DNA of 64,000 bases, taken from NCBI GenBank assembly GCA_007449985.2, contig VIIQ02000895.1, positions 464,070 through 528,069 of the forward strand, given 5' to 3'. The notes below the pieces were generated by a model. That model was given only the letters and a program-made list of their open reading frames with translations, made no database searches and was not told the origin of the DNA. The stretch is from Desmodesmus armatus. Lineage: Eukaryota; Chlorophyta; Chlorophyceae; Sphaeropleales; Scenedesmaceae. A program made the translations under genes and the position numbers. Shown in pieces: positions 11,880 through 24,100 of this stretch; positions within the stretch are counted from its first letter, which is position 1; the number at the start of each line of letters is the position of its first letter.

Positions 11880-12232
11880 GTCTGATCACCAACTTTTTGG
11901 CGGGCAGAGAGTACAAAGGTCCTGCGGATGCGTCACGGACCGAACGGGACCTTCACCAGGCTTTGAAACATCCACATGACCTCAAGAACGCTGTTACGAG
12001 ATGACTTTTGAGGCCTCACTGAACCTCCGGGCTTAGTTCAGCTGCGAAAGGCCACGGGTTCACGTTGCAAGGTGCTTGGTTGAAACTGGACGTTTTCTTG
12101 CTACACATTCGGTGCACGGTCAGCGACGTTCTCGCAGTAGTCTTCCGCAGCAGCAAGTAGACAGGCACACTGGCTTTTGCTCCGTACTGCTGCCAAAGAA
12201 GTCCCATTCATTGCGTATCATATCAGGGAGCC
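11880..12232. other. Shared upstream region of two divergent genes
   Basis: About 350 bp between the starts of the minus-strand CSTPP1-like gene and the plus-strand J-domain gene, so probably a bidirectional promoter. I see no clear TATA box or repeat. Confidence 0.4.
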
Positions 12233-13824
12233 ATGCACGTTTGCGGAAGCGCCAGTATGCACGTTGTTCAGCACAAGGGAATCGTCCCGTGCCTCCCTCG
12301 GCGCCCCAACAGAGTTATTGTCAAGGTGAGAGGCATACATTAGACCTACAAGCGACATGGTGACCCGCCGATACATCTAGCATACTACGTGTAGGAGGAC
12401 AGCAGATTGATGGTGACGCCAGCCTGTGCACCCCCTACTACTGTCCAAGGAGAGTGTCTGGTCGCTGATTCTCGCAAAGACAACTCAATATGCACTTTGG
12501 CATTAGCCTTGGGCGTCCTACCCACCCTATGCCTCGCTTGCTGCAGCACGCTGCTGCAACTGTCAACTGCCATCCTGCACAACATGCATGCATGTACCTG
12601 ACCTGTTCTTACATGTGTCCGGGTACTGCAGGCATTAGCAAGCACCAGCTGCCCTTACTCCACACTCGGGGTGGCCCCTAATGCATCGGACACTGAGGTC
12701 AAGCAGGCCTACCGCAAGCTGGTGCTGCAGTACCACCCAGATGTGTGCCAGACCAGTGGGGCGGAGCGCAAATTCATGAGCATCCAGCAGGCCTACGAGC
12801 TGCTGACGGGCAAGAGCCGGGGTGGTGATGGACGCAGCAGCGGGGGAATGGGAGACCAGGCCTTCAATGAATGGTGAGCGGCAGCAACAGGGGGCAGCAG
12901 GGGTGTTCTGGCATCAGGACTGGTGGTGTGGTTGGCATGATATGCAGGCAACACCTGCTACATACATAACTCACTGGTGTGCAGGTGTACCCCCTGTGTC
13001 TGGAACAGCACATGCCAGCCGCCAGCCCATCCGCCTCTGGTCCACGATCTGACTGTGACTCATCTGTTGCCCTCTTCCTTCTTCCCCCCCTTTGTTATGT
13101 GTTCCCCTTCCGCAGGTACTGGTCCTTCATGCAGAAGCGGCGGTGGGGTGGCTACAAGAAGGGCTCAGCAGCAGCAGCATCCTCCAGCCATGGCTCTGCA
13201 GACCCGTCAGCAGCCTCTTTTCACACGCAGCCGGAGCACAAGAGTGCAGTGCGCAGCCAGCTGGCAGGCCTGAGGCACAGGGCAGCCATCAGGGCAAACA
13301 GGCAGGGACCTCGGTGGACCGCGGCAGCAGCTGCTGAGGCGGCTGCACAGGCTGAGAGACACGGCGAGCAGCAGGAGCAGGCTGAGGCGATGGCGTCTCT
13401 GGAATATGACAGCACTGAGATGAGCGATGGCTGCAATATGGCTTCAGGTGCGCGGATTTTGCCGAACGGCAGGGCATGGGTTGTGACAAGATCACTGTGG
13501 CATTGATCATACATGCACAGTGATGCAGACTTGCGCAGCAGCATTGCTCCTGCCTGATTGTGCTGGGGCTAGGCACAGCTGGGAATGGTGGAAGAAGCCG
13601 AAGTGTCGCATATGCCTGATTCCTGCCCTTGTTTTCTGCCTAACCCACGCGTGTTGCTGCGTGCAGGCATTTCTGATTGGGAGGCGGCAGCAGCCGTGCA
13701 TGCGGCAAAGGCAGCCAAGCGCCGGTTCAATGCCAGCAGCAGCCACAAGGAGCAGGTCATGTCTCAGGTGGCAAACCTGCACAGGATGGCAGCCACAGTG
13801 CAGGATGCAGGAGGCCTCTGGTGA
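12233..13824 (+). CDS. J-domain (DnaJ-like) protein, probably plastid-targeted
   Basis: Four exons: 12233–12325, 12632–12873, 13116–13447 and 13667–13824, in phase at every junction, giving 274 residues. Exon 1 encodes a basic, acid-free leader ([16 protein letters not shown] then [12 protein letters not shown]) that looks like a chloroplast transit peptide. Exon 2 is the J-domain: [20 protein letters not shown], helix II, the HPD motif within LQYHPDVCQ, then [13 protein letters not shown]. The HPD loop is what stimulates Hsp70 ATPase activity. After it come an aromatic basic segment ([16 protein letters not shown]) and an Ala/Glu-rich coiled tail. There is no Gly/Phe region or zinc finger, so this is a type III J-protein, reminiscent of small plastid J-proteins such as Arabidopsis DJC/ATJ8. 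The leader was chosen because exon 1 ends in phase 0, as the J-domain requires. Plastid location is inferred. Confidence 0.8.
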
Positions 13825-16800
13825 TACCGTAAGCCCCTTCTGGAAACACGGCAGAGCTTCCAGGGTGTTGTGCGGTTCTGAAGTATGGGTGTGATTTGTC
13901 GAGTTGCGCAGCAGAGACAGGCACAAGGTCGGTGAAGGTGCTGGCCATTTGCACAAGTCATGGAAGAGTGGGTTGCACATGGTGCAGCTTGTGCTTGGGT
14001 GCATATTGTGTGCCGCGATTTTCGCAGAAGTGAAGCAGTGCCCTACCAACATGCATTCGGTGGCAAGGTTGCTGCCGGGCTGTATGCATGGTGTTGGCAC
14101 GCATGCCTCATGTGCTGCCCATCTGATCCATAAGGTGTGGAGAGGTTTTTGCATGTTTCAAGCGTGCTCCATGGACTGCCTTCCGTCGTGTCTCTTGAGG
14201 GTGTGTGTGCTGCATGTCGTCGCAGTGCAAGCCCTGTCATGCATCAGTGTGTGTCTGCATGCTGGCTGAGCCCTTTGTTGCCAGCAATCACAATCTGCAT
14301 GCCCGGAGCGCTTCTGTTGCCTCTCTTAGAGTCACCCACAGGTTCGCACAGAGTTTTGTGTTGCGGCTGACACACCGCCCATTGTGATGGGATTGTAGAG
14401 CAGTTGTCAGCCTGCGGAGCTGTTGTTGGGTTTGAGGGCAAGCGTTGTTGGCTGATGCAAGCACAGGCAGCACAGCTCTATTCAAGAGTGTTACAACCAG
14501 GTTTGTGGCTGCGCGTGCAACTCAGACATTGCTTGTACGCTGCACATTTTCCCAGTATTACACTTCTCAGTATCCTTGTGTGTGTACCGGGCTGGAGCTT
14601 TTCAGTGAGACATGTGTGTGGTGTCGGTTGTTGAGTATTGCTGGGGTCAGTACCGTTTCTGTCTGGATCAGTGGCAATTTTGTGCGGCTGGCTGTGGCGC
14701 TGCTTCATGTGCCCAGTGGCTGCTGTCCGCTGTAGTCCACACCCAAGGCATTTTACCAGAGGCATGGGTGTTGTTGCGGGTGCCTTGTGTTGTAGTAGTC
14801 AAGCCCTTGGCAGGATGGGCTGAATGTATTTGTGCCAGCTTCCGTGGCGCTTTTGCTTTTGTTCGGGGTTGTGCCCGTGTGTATACCTGTTGCCACATGC
14901 TCGGCAAGGTTTTGTGTGGCCTTTTCTGTAGCGGTCTTGTCCCCCAAACCGGCTGCTTTGTGTTGTAGAGCTCAGCAATGATGGCTCCTGGCGGAACAAT
15001 TGCAGGCAGGCTGTGCTGTTGCAAGCAAGCTGCAAGCGGCAAGTCGTTGGAACTGCAGGCTGCACATGAAGATGTGCCAGCTGCTGCAGCATGATTGAGA
15101 GTGAGCATCTCGACCGTGCTGCAGGATGTTTCTTTGTGTGCTATGGCGGCATGTAGCTGGCCGTGTGCTGTTGGGGTGTTTGTGTGTGGTGCATGCCGCA
15201 CAGATGATCGCGGCCCTTCGTGGCAAGGTCCCTTGGCGCAGTTGGCAAGTGCCCGGTGGCGTGTACCGAGCAGGCGGCATGTGTTGCTTGATGTATCAAG
15301 GGACTGAATGGCATGCAGCATCAGGGAGCGCAGAGAGGAGCTGCACAGCTGCAGGACTACTCAGGAGCTGCAGATCCAAGCTCCCACCCAAAGAGGGTTG
15401 GTGGTGGTGAGCTGTGCGCTTGTTCGTGGTGGCCTTTGCTTTTTGTAGTCTCAGCTCAGGTCGTGTTGCTTGAAATGTGTGTGTTGATTCTGCTAATCCT
15501 TGGTTTGTGTGTCTGTGTGTATAGTGGCTTGATGGACGATGCGCGCTCCGCAATCTGAAACATTGGCTGGCGTTGAATCCGTGAGCTGTATTGTGTCTCG
15601 CCAGCGTGTTGGCTCACCATGCATTTGTGAGCTTGTCGGGCGCTGAGGAGTCCCGTGCAAACATGCACCGTGCTCACAGCGTGCCTTTTGAAGGGTGTGT
15701 TAGCTGCACCCGTTTGTGTACTTGCCTTTGTTATGCCAGTAGCGTACCTGGCACCTGCCCGTTGCACCATGGCAGTGCACCCATGATTCCATTTTTGATC
15801 CTTCTGAATGGTTGGCCAGGGTGTTTGTCCCCTGGCCCTGTACACTATTGTCAGCAGTCTCTTCTGCATCCGACAAGCAGCCAGCACGGTGTGCTGACTT
15901 TGTCATGTATCTCACTGCCTTTGTAACATGTACAATCAATGATCCTAGTGGCATTTGTCATGCTCGGCAAGTTCCAGCCACCCTACCAGTCATTGCTTGC
16001 TTTTGCAGACAGCAACACATCTGTGACTGGCAGCCCAGCTGGTTGCTGGTAGGTGTTCCTGCCAAAGTTGCCATAGCAATCGAGCAACAGAGTCACTGTA
16101 AGCAGCCTGCAATCAATGTTCTACCAGCTTAGACTGGCACAGTTACTATACTGCCCACTACAATGCTGCACTTTGGTGTTGAATAGCAAATGCCATACAA
16201 GGGCTGTACCACCCCATCCACGGCTGATGAGGCATGTCCGAAGTTGGAAAACAAACAACACAAAGGGTTGCGCAGCAGTGATCTGCAAGCGCAAAAAGGC
16301 AGTTGTCACATCATTGCACAGGCACTACCTGAACCTCCTGCACAGTTCCTGCAGACGGTGGCTGTGGCAGCTCTTGAGTGCCCATCCAATGCAAGCCTTC
16401 CTCTGCTAAGTCGGAACGTGGTTGATGTTGGCACAGCAGCACTGCCTGCAGAAGCTGCCACAACTGCTGCAGAAGCATGTGCATCAGGCAGCCAGCAAGC
16501 CACCAACTGGTGCCTCTGTGTCAGTGGCTGCTACTGGCTGGCTTCAGACCCTTGACATGCACTGAACACTGAAACCACACTGGGCAAGCCTCCATGCTGC
16601 CTGCACAGCAATGGAAGTAGAGACACGCTTGTGAAAACAATAAAAGATTCAGGTCTCTTGCCAGCATCATGATGATCAGGGCTGGGCTGTGTCGCTGCAG
16701 CTGCAGGGACATGCGGCGGTCCCAAAGGGCGCCAAGGCATTGGCACCCCCACACTGCCCCTGCAGCCTGAAGAGCCACACAAAGGTCATGATGCAACATG

Positions 16801-16912
16801 CAGCAGCAGCCGCTTGCTTGCAGGCACAGAATGCAGCAACATCAGACAGTCTCGTTCCCTGCTTCTCCCCTATTATGTGAATGGCTGGCATGACGTGTCA
16901 AAGCTTCATAGC
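13825..16912. other. TG-rich intergenic region between convergent genes
   Basis: About 3.1 kb between the 3' end of the J-domain gene and the 3' end of the p31comet-like gene. It is again T/G-rich on the + strand. No exon chain, repeat array or RNA gene could be supported. An AATAAA-like site lies near 16638. Confidence 0.5.
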
Positions 16913-18940
16913 CTACAGGTGTAACATTGATGGATGCTGTGGCGGCTGGTCATGTAGATGCTGACGATGCAGCGCACCTGCGTCTTTGATGCTCATGTGC
17001 ATTGTCAGCTGCTGTGAGAGGTCATCCACTTCCATGCCAACATGGCCCCCATAGCCTCCTGCTGCTGCTGGGGCTGCTGCCATAGCCGGCTGCTGCATGT
17101 ACTGCTGCTGCTGTGAAGACTGCAGGAGTGGCGGCGGCTGCTGCTGCTGCCTCTGCAACTGCTGCAACTGCTTGTGCTGCTGCTCCCACTGCTCAGGCGT
17201 CTGGCCTCCCAACAAGAGGTTGACCTGCAGCAAGGAAACTTCCTGGTCAGCTGTATTGCACTGAGGAGCAGTGGGGTCGAGAAGGATCATAAAGATCACT
17301 TTGGCAGGGCACAGGTGTGCCAGCCTTGTGCACCTCAAGATGGTGCGCTCTGCTGCTAAGCATGCACTGCAAACTAGCACTTCATTTGCTATCAGGCAAC
17401 ACAGGCTGCATGTATGTATGTGCTCCCAGGGCCCTTGACCCCGCTGCCGAAATGACCCCTTCCCCTGCTAGGGCACAGAAGAGCATGGGTATTGTACTGT
17501 GCCGCACCTGGAAGGCCTTCCTAAGGTTGATGTTGAATGCCCTGCGGATGGTGAAGCCCTCTGGTGCAGCCTGCAGCACACCCTCAGGGGCCTGGAACAG
17601 CAGCCACATCTTGGTGGGCCCTGCACACATGGCAGCGGGTGAGTGAGGCCTGGAGGAGGGGGTAGGTCGGTACTTGGGGTGTAGGCCAAATCGCAAGCGG
17701 CCGCATGAGGTCAAGAAAACCCACTGCCTGCACCAAATGCCTTGGAGCTTGCAGAGGGCAGAGCTCTGCTTAGCAGGCTGTTTCGCTGGTGCAGTGTGCA
17801 TGTAACGGCCATGTAGTGCTACATCAGGTTTGAGAGGGCTGCATCGCTGCTGTTGCATCTGCTGTCAACCCTGCTGTTGCATCTACTGCTGACCTGGTGG
17901 CTCATCCCACTCTGTGATGGTCTCGTGCTCCATCACCATCGCACGCAGCAGCTTGCGTTGGGCAGCTGACACAGCGGCTGCTGAGGGGGGAGGTACTGTG
18001 CCTGCAGGGTGGCACCAGCAGGTGCAGCAGTTTGAAGGGGTGCTTGCCTGCTGGCAGGGCTGCTTGATGCTGCTGTAACGCCAGGCCACTGACTATAAGG
18101 ACACCGCATCACATGGCTGGTGTGCTACTTGGCACCACCTGTGCTGTACATGTTTGTGTAGCTTTTCAAATGCCAGCATGTGCAGCCTGCGCTCAGCACC
18201 TCGTCTTCTGCCCTGGTCGCTGCTGCATGTGCATTGCGGCCAGCATGGGTGGTGTGTTGCAGCCTCACCTGTTGTGTGCATGGCTGGAGGGAAGTGCATG
18301 CAGTAGACCTCTCGTGGCCGCTGCAATGACGACCCCAGCAGCACTGCCACTGCCATGCCCTGCAGCTGCTGATGCGGGATGTGCGCTGCTAGCTCCAGCA
18401 TGGCTGACAGACGCTCATAATACTGCAGGTGCAGCAGCAGCAGTGCAGCACATGCATGTGCAGGATGAGGTGAACCCCCATGTTGTGCATCACAAGGGAC
18501 CTGCATGAACCATGGAGCAACACCAGCGATACTCCCAGGTGCTACTGGGTTGCAACGCAAAGCACAGGAGAAGTGGTGAGGCATGGTGCAGCTGGTGTAG
18601 ACTCGCTTTCACGGCTTTGCGGGCAGATGAGGACAGTCGCTTGCGGCGGCCACGCTGCTGTATCTGCTGCTCCTGTTGCTGCTTGCAAGCCTGCAGCAGG
18701 GCAACAGGGATGGTGAGCTTCAACATGCTCTAACAGGGTGGGGAGAAGCTGTTGCAGTGGTGCACAAACCTTGGCATGCACCTCCAGCTGTGCGTAGGGG
18801 GCATGGCACTGTTCACGTGCAAAGGTCAAGTGTTTGATGACTGCTGCCAGCAGTGCATGCGCTGCTTGGGTGTGAGCAGCGACCTCTGTGGGAACGTGTA
18901 TGTTGTACACGTTGGGCACTCGGTTCCTGCGTCCAGGCAT
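16913..18940 (-). CDS. MAD2L1BP: p31comet (MAD2L1BP)-like spindle checkpoint protein
   Basis: Six minus-strand exons (18940–18770, 18690–18613, 18422–18269, 18001–17894, 17620–17508, 17224–16913) close in frame to 311 residues. Blocks follow the order of animal p31comet. An N-terminal helix HALLAAVIKHLTFAREQCHA then PYAQLEV corresponds to the segment around LLKHIMYQRQQLPLPYEQL. SSSARKAYYERLSAMLELA precedes QGMAVAVLLGSSLQRPREVY (animal VLILLGGNALSPKEFYE). KLLRAMVMEHETITEW matches the LFRAIFMADAFSEL block, and MWLLFQAPEG follows. p31comet has a HORMA fold. It binds closed MAD2 and hands it to the TRIP13 ATPase, silencing the spindle checkpoint and, in plants, acting in meiosis. The C-terminal tail is Gln-rich and specific to this lineage. 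The start is the first ATG in an open frame that extends upstream to 19042. The identity is by remembered alignment. Confidence 0.6.
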
Positions 18941-19228
18941 GATGCTGGGTGCTTGAGTGCTGATTGGTGACTGTGTTTGGCTGGCAGCAACGTTGACGGA
19001 CGCACAAACAGCCCTCTGCAAGGACTTTGGTTCAGTGTTCAAATTTCCAGCCTGGCCAATACCCTAGGCCAGTAGCACTCCCGGACAGAACTCCGGCACG
19101 GCGTGCTGTTCCTATTCAAGAGATCAACATTTCATTTACCGTGGAAACCATTCAAGACGGCTGTATCGATCTCAACCTCAACACATCGGTGTGACAGTGC
19201 TTCCAGATCACCTCTGGGCAGAACGACA
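18941..19228. promoter_or_regulatory. Short divergent intergenic region
   Basis: About 290 bp separate the starts of the p31comet-like gene (minus) and the IF1-like gene (plus). The two genes probably share this promoter region. No specific element is recognisable. Confidence 0.35.
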
Positions 19229-19558
19229 ATGCTCGGCAGCGTCGCGCGCTCTGCAGCTCGCTCCAGTAGCAGCTTGCTACCAGCACTTGGAGGTGTGCGC
19301 TGCATGGCCATGTCTGGCGTGAAGGGCTTCAATGAGCACGAGCAGGCAGTGGAGAACATGTACTTCAGCAAGGAGGATGAGCGCCTGCTGGGCAAGCTGC
19401 TCAGCAAGATGAAGAAGCAGACGCAGGTCACAGATGTCTCGGCAGCCACCGAGTCAGCTGTCGCTGAGGAGGCAGCACTCCGGAACATTGTGGCCAAGTA
19501 CAAGATCAGTAGGGAGGACTTCCAAGCCCTGCTGGACTGGAAGCACGCTCACTACTGA
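19229..19558 (+). CDS. Small mitochondrial protein, IF1 (ATPase inhibitor)-like
   Basis: Single exon, 109 residues. The first 25 residues (MLGSVARSAARSSSSLLPAL then GGVRCMAM) are rich in Arg and Ser with no acidic residue, a typical mitochondrial presequence. Then comes GFNEHEQAVENMYFSKEDE and RLLGKLLSKMKK, which fits the IF1 inhibitory helix pattern (E-x-A-x-E-x-x-Y-F-x-x-x-x-x-x-x-L-x-x-L). IF1 binds F1-ATPase and blocks ATP hydrolysis when the membrane potential falls. The C-terminal part (AEEAALRNIVAKYKISREDF then WKHAHY) is not part of classical IF1, and the length is greater than usual. An unrelated small mitochondrial protein is a real alternative. It is one of only two intronless genes in the window. 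Confidence 0.5.
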   Translation: MLGSVARSAARSSSSLLPALGGVRCMAMSGVKGFNEHEQAVENMYFSKEDERLLGKLLSKMKKQTQVTDVSAATESAVAEEAALRNIVAKYKISREDFQALLDWKHAHY

Positions 19559-21115
19559 GCTGCCCCTGTCGGAGGCTGGAAATCAGCTTGTGAAACACTT
19601 GCAGCAGCAGGCAGTAGCAGCAGTGGTGGTGTACAGTTGCAGCAGCATACAGCTTCATAGCAGCAGCTCCCAGCTTGGCCCAATCGTTCCAAGCTGGGTT
19701 ACAGAGACTGCGCGCAAGCTTGTCTGGTCCTAGTGTTTCGGGTGATATAGGCCTCTAGCTGCTTGTGCAGCCCTCATTGCAGCTGTTGAGCAGCACGGGG
19801 TCACCAGGCTGGCATCCTTCTTGCAGATCTTGGACTGGGCCACTTTGTTCTGCGGTGTTGCCTTGCAGGGCAGTTGCTTGTTGTGGGAGTGGCGGCGCTT
19901 GGTTGTGGCAAACTGCCCGTGTGCAGCTCTGCCACGTGCATTCTCAGTGGCAATAGTAATCAGCGTGAGCTGTAGGACAGTCGGTGAGGCGCAGTGTGTT
20001 GGGTGTGGTAGTGATGGGAGTGTGTGCGTGTAACAGTATCAGTTCAAGATGAGCTGGTGACTGGGTGTTCAGCAATAAGCGACTGAGCAATGGCAAATGG
20101 GCATGGTGACCTTTGCTTGCACAGTGTGCCTCACGGCTTCATAAAGCAAGGTGCTGCACTGACCCTCTGAGGCATCAAACAGCAGCCGCTTTTACGAGTT
20201 GCAGCGACCATGGTCATGGTTAATGGCTAGCACAGCTCAAAAGAGGCCCTCGTGTTGCTTTGTAGTGGAGGTGATTGGTTCCAAGCAGGTGCCGCAGCCA
20301 GTTGACTGTGAACGACAGAGACAGCCAGCAATATGTGTTATGGACCAGCATATTGACGACCAGCAGTTGACGCCATATGAACCAAAAACATAGCTGTGAC
20401 TAATATTCACTCAGGCGCGTCCATCTTGCTTGTCAGGCACCACTTGGTGCACACAGTCAAACACTTCGGGCCAAGGACTTGGCAGCTTGAGTGCAATGTG
20501 CAGCTCAGCAGTAGACTTCAAGCCATTTGCAATCTGTGGCAACACAAGCAAACAAGGCACATACCACAGGGCAGTTGCAGCTGTCTGTGATGCTCATATC
20601 TCAAACAGCACACACAGCACGTCACTCAATGGCTGACTGCAGCCAGACAGTGGGGTCCAGAATGTTGCATGAGTCAAGTTTGCCCGCCAAGTCTGCTAAA
20701 AGCTCACACATGCCCACACTAGTATGGCAGCAGCAGAAACCGAAGAAACAAACATGGGGGTCACCAGGATGTTTGCCAACACATGCACACACGTACTCTC
20801 CAGAACCATGACCCTGCATGTACATGCAAAAGGCGACCAGCGTCCGTATGGTACAAAAGATACATACAACCTTACGAACACCTGCACAAGCTGACGACCC
20901 TGAGTGCTCCCTCTGTCCTGCATGAGGAACGTCAGCCACCCCAGATCCCAGACAGTCAACAATACTGTGTCACCTGCACCCGGGAGCTACAGCCACACGC
21001 GCAGAGACCCCCTAACAACAGTGTTGTGCCACTGTGCTTGCCTCACAGACGCTCTCCCAGCCCTTCGAACACCTGCTGCACTAGCGGTAATGCTGCAAAC
21101 TGCTCGGGCAGCAAG
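19559..21115. other. Intergenic between convergent genes
   Basis: About 1.55 kb following the IF1-like gene and ahead of the 3' end of the Sfi1-like gene. Short open frames only, and no domain or repeat seen. Confidence 0.45.
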
Positions 21116-24100
21116 TCACCCGGCTGAGTACCCTGCATGATCATGCACCACCAGCACCTGTGGCTCCTGCTGCTGCTGCGGTTGCTGCACAGCGTCATCT
21201 ACAGCTGCCACACCCATTGCAACAGTCCGACCTTCCTGTGGTGGTGCATCCTGCGCAGCTTCGACACCGTACAGGGCGTCCCCACCCAGCTGCATTGGCC
21301 ACCAGCTGTCCCGCTGAGCCTGCAAGCTGCCGCCTGAGGGCCACGGCCCCTCCAGTGGCACACCCAGGCCGCCCTGCTGCTGGGTATGGGTATGATGCTG
21401 CTGACCTGCCTGGCTGGCAGCTGTGCATAGCCCCTGCTGCTGTTGCCCCTGTGTGTCCTGCAGTGAGGGCCGCAGCTGCCGGGGCTGCAACCGGGCCCTT
21501 TTGGTCACTTGGGGAGAGTGCCATGTGAGCTGCAGCACACCAGGGCCTGCAGCACTGCTGGGGGGTGGCACGCTGCTGCTGCTGCTGCTGCCGGCTGCAG
21601 CAGCCGCCACCGCAGCAGCAGCAGCAACAGCAGGCGTGTCACCTGTGCCGACAGGGTCAGCGGCCATCGCAGGCGGCAGCTCAGGGTGTACTGTGGCGGC
21701 AGACTGTGGCGTGCTGGCCCAGTCCTGCCCTGCTGCTGCGGCATCACCACGCATGAGCTGGGGGTCCTGCAGGTGCTGCAGAGCAACCAGGCCTGCTGTT
21801 GGCAGCCCACACAATGACAAAGGTCGCAGTACTGTGCTGGCAAGCTGCTGCTGGGGTTGGAGCTCTGAGTGCTGCCACTGCTGGTGTTGCTGCCACTGCT
21901 GGTGTTGTTGCTGCTGCCACAGCTGCTCTTGCTGCTGCCACTGTTGGGGTTGCTGCTGCTGTTGTGCCTGCTGCAGCTGCTGCTGTTGCTCCTGGTGCCA
22001 CGGCTGTTGGCACTGCTGCTGCTGCTGCTGCATGAAGGAGGGAAGCCTAGGCTGCCGCCTTGCAGTCCGTCTGCTGCTCGTTCCTGGCCTGCTGCTGCTG
22101 ACGATGCCGCTGCTGCTGTCACCCTGCTGCTGTGCTTGCTGCTGCAGTGCAGCCCCTGACGGTGTTTGGCAGGGCTGATGGCTGGCTGAGACAGCCTGCT
22201 GGGCAGCAGCAGAAGCAGGGTCTGGGTGTGACAGCTGCTGCTCATGCGCCACAGCTGGAGCCTGAGGGTGAGCCTGAGGGTGTGTGAAGGGCTCCACCCA
22301 GGGTGTTGGGCTTGGCACTGCCTGCTGCTGCTGCGCCTGGTACAGGTGTTTTGGATGCTGCAACTGGTGCAGGGGCATTTGCTGCATGGTGGCCTGCTGC
22401 CACTTGCTGCGCCACTCCTCCTGCCACTGCCTATGGGCAGCACAGCTGGCCTCCACTACGGCTGCTGCAACAACGCTGGGGTCCTGCGCACTGCTACCCT
22501 GCTGCTGACGCTGCCGCAACGGGGACATATGCAGCTGCGGCGCTTGCAGCAGCTGTGGTTGGTACTGGCTGCTGTAGCTGCATGAGCCTGCACCTGTGCC
22601 GGGGGCAGGCGTGCTGCTGGGGCGTGCTATGATACGCTCCAGGTGGCTGACGGCGGCCGACAGCCTGCACAGCACCGCACAGGGCAGGCACGGCGAACAT
22701 ATCACACCACGCCAGTCTTCGTTTGGCAGGGCCATGCAGACACACCATGTGTGTCACAGTTGGAGACTTGGCCACGGTGCTCATTCATGCAGCAACCAAA
22801 GCAGGCCTAAAAAAGCAGCACGCCCCAAGGGACACATTCAAGTTGCCAGTGCTCAGCCACCTGCGACTATTATCAGCAGCTCACCTCCACGCCCTGAATG
22901 CGCGCCAGATGAGCCAGGAGCGGCGGTGAAGGGCTGCAGCAAACACACGCCTGCGCTTCTCAGCGGCTCCACGCACAAACTGCCTGAATGCAGCCAGGCT
23001 GCGTCTCAGCAGCACTGTGCTGTGCTGCTGGGAAGCCAGCTGGGACTGTGCTGCTCTGTGCTGCCTGTTGGCCAGGAACTGCCGCCACTGACTGATGCCA
23101 TGGCAAAGCAGCCAGCGGCGTCGGTGCTGGTCAGCAATGTGCTTCTGCAGTGCATGAACGTTTCACATGCATGACCCTGATAAGAGGTGCATTTCTGCAT
23201 GGTCGGTCGAAATGCTTTGGCGTATGTTCTGTGCTTGGCAGGCAGCCACAACCCAGCATATGTCACTCAGGGGCTTCAAACGTGTCTCTGGCAAGTGTAC
23301 AGGAACATAGCCGCACCCTGCTTGCCCTGTCCAACACTGCACAACCACACAGTAGCTACCAGCTATCAGGCTGTGCACCCACTGCCGCGATGGCTTTCTA
23401 CTCACCAACGCCACCTCCCGCTGCTGCTCTTTGACTGCATCCCGCCAAGCCCGCAACACCCAGCGCCGCCTGTGATGCTGCAGGACCCTCATCGCAGGAG
23501 CTGCTGCTGCTGTGAGCTCCTGCCGCTCCTGCACTGCCTCCTCATGCAGCAACAGGAAGCCCTGCATGGCCCTGCCCAACAGCACTTGCTGCATGTGCTG
23601 GAGTGCTGTGGCGTGCTGGGCTAGCTTGGTGCGCCGGGCTGCCACAGCTGCTGTCCAAGCTGCTAGGCAGCGCTTGAGCTGGTGGCGCCTTGTCAGGGCG
23701 TCAGCTGTGGCCTGCTGCTGGTGCTTCTCACGAAGGCGCAGGAGGACTGGGCCACGCCAGGCCTGCCAGGAGGGGTGGGTGGTATGAACATGCTTGTATG
23801 AGGATGCATGGCTGGTTTGAGGGCTAGGGCTAGGTTGGGGCTGGCCATCAGTACTGACCATGAAGTACATGGCTGGCTTGCAACTTGGCCAAAGCTGCAG
23901 CCATGTCGCTACTGTCCAGCAAGCAAGACCGAGTTTGCATCACCATGTGCTGCTGTGGGCGGCTCGCACCTGCAGGACTGCAGTCAGCAGCTTCCTTCTA
24001 TGATGCCTGCAAGCCACCTCAGCCAGCTGCTGCTTGTGCCCAGCAGCCTCCAGCGCCAGCCGCCATGCCTGCAGCACCTTGTGCAACGTTGACAGGTAGC

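Noticed and set aside
12076..12325. Longer N-terminal frame for the J-domain protein starting at 12076
   Set aside because: It begins with TTG, not ATG, and ends in the wrong phase for exon 2. The ATG at 12233 gives phase 0 and a transit-peptide-like leader.
21423..22178. 251-residue Cys-rich plus-strand frame
   Set aside because: It is the antisense of the Gln-rich last exon of the Sfi1-like gene (CAG read as CTG/TGC). The minus-strand frame has 11 in-phase exons.
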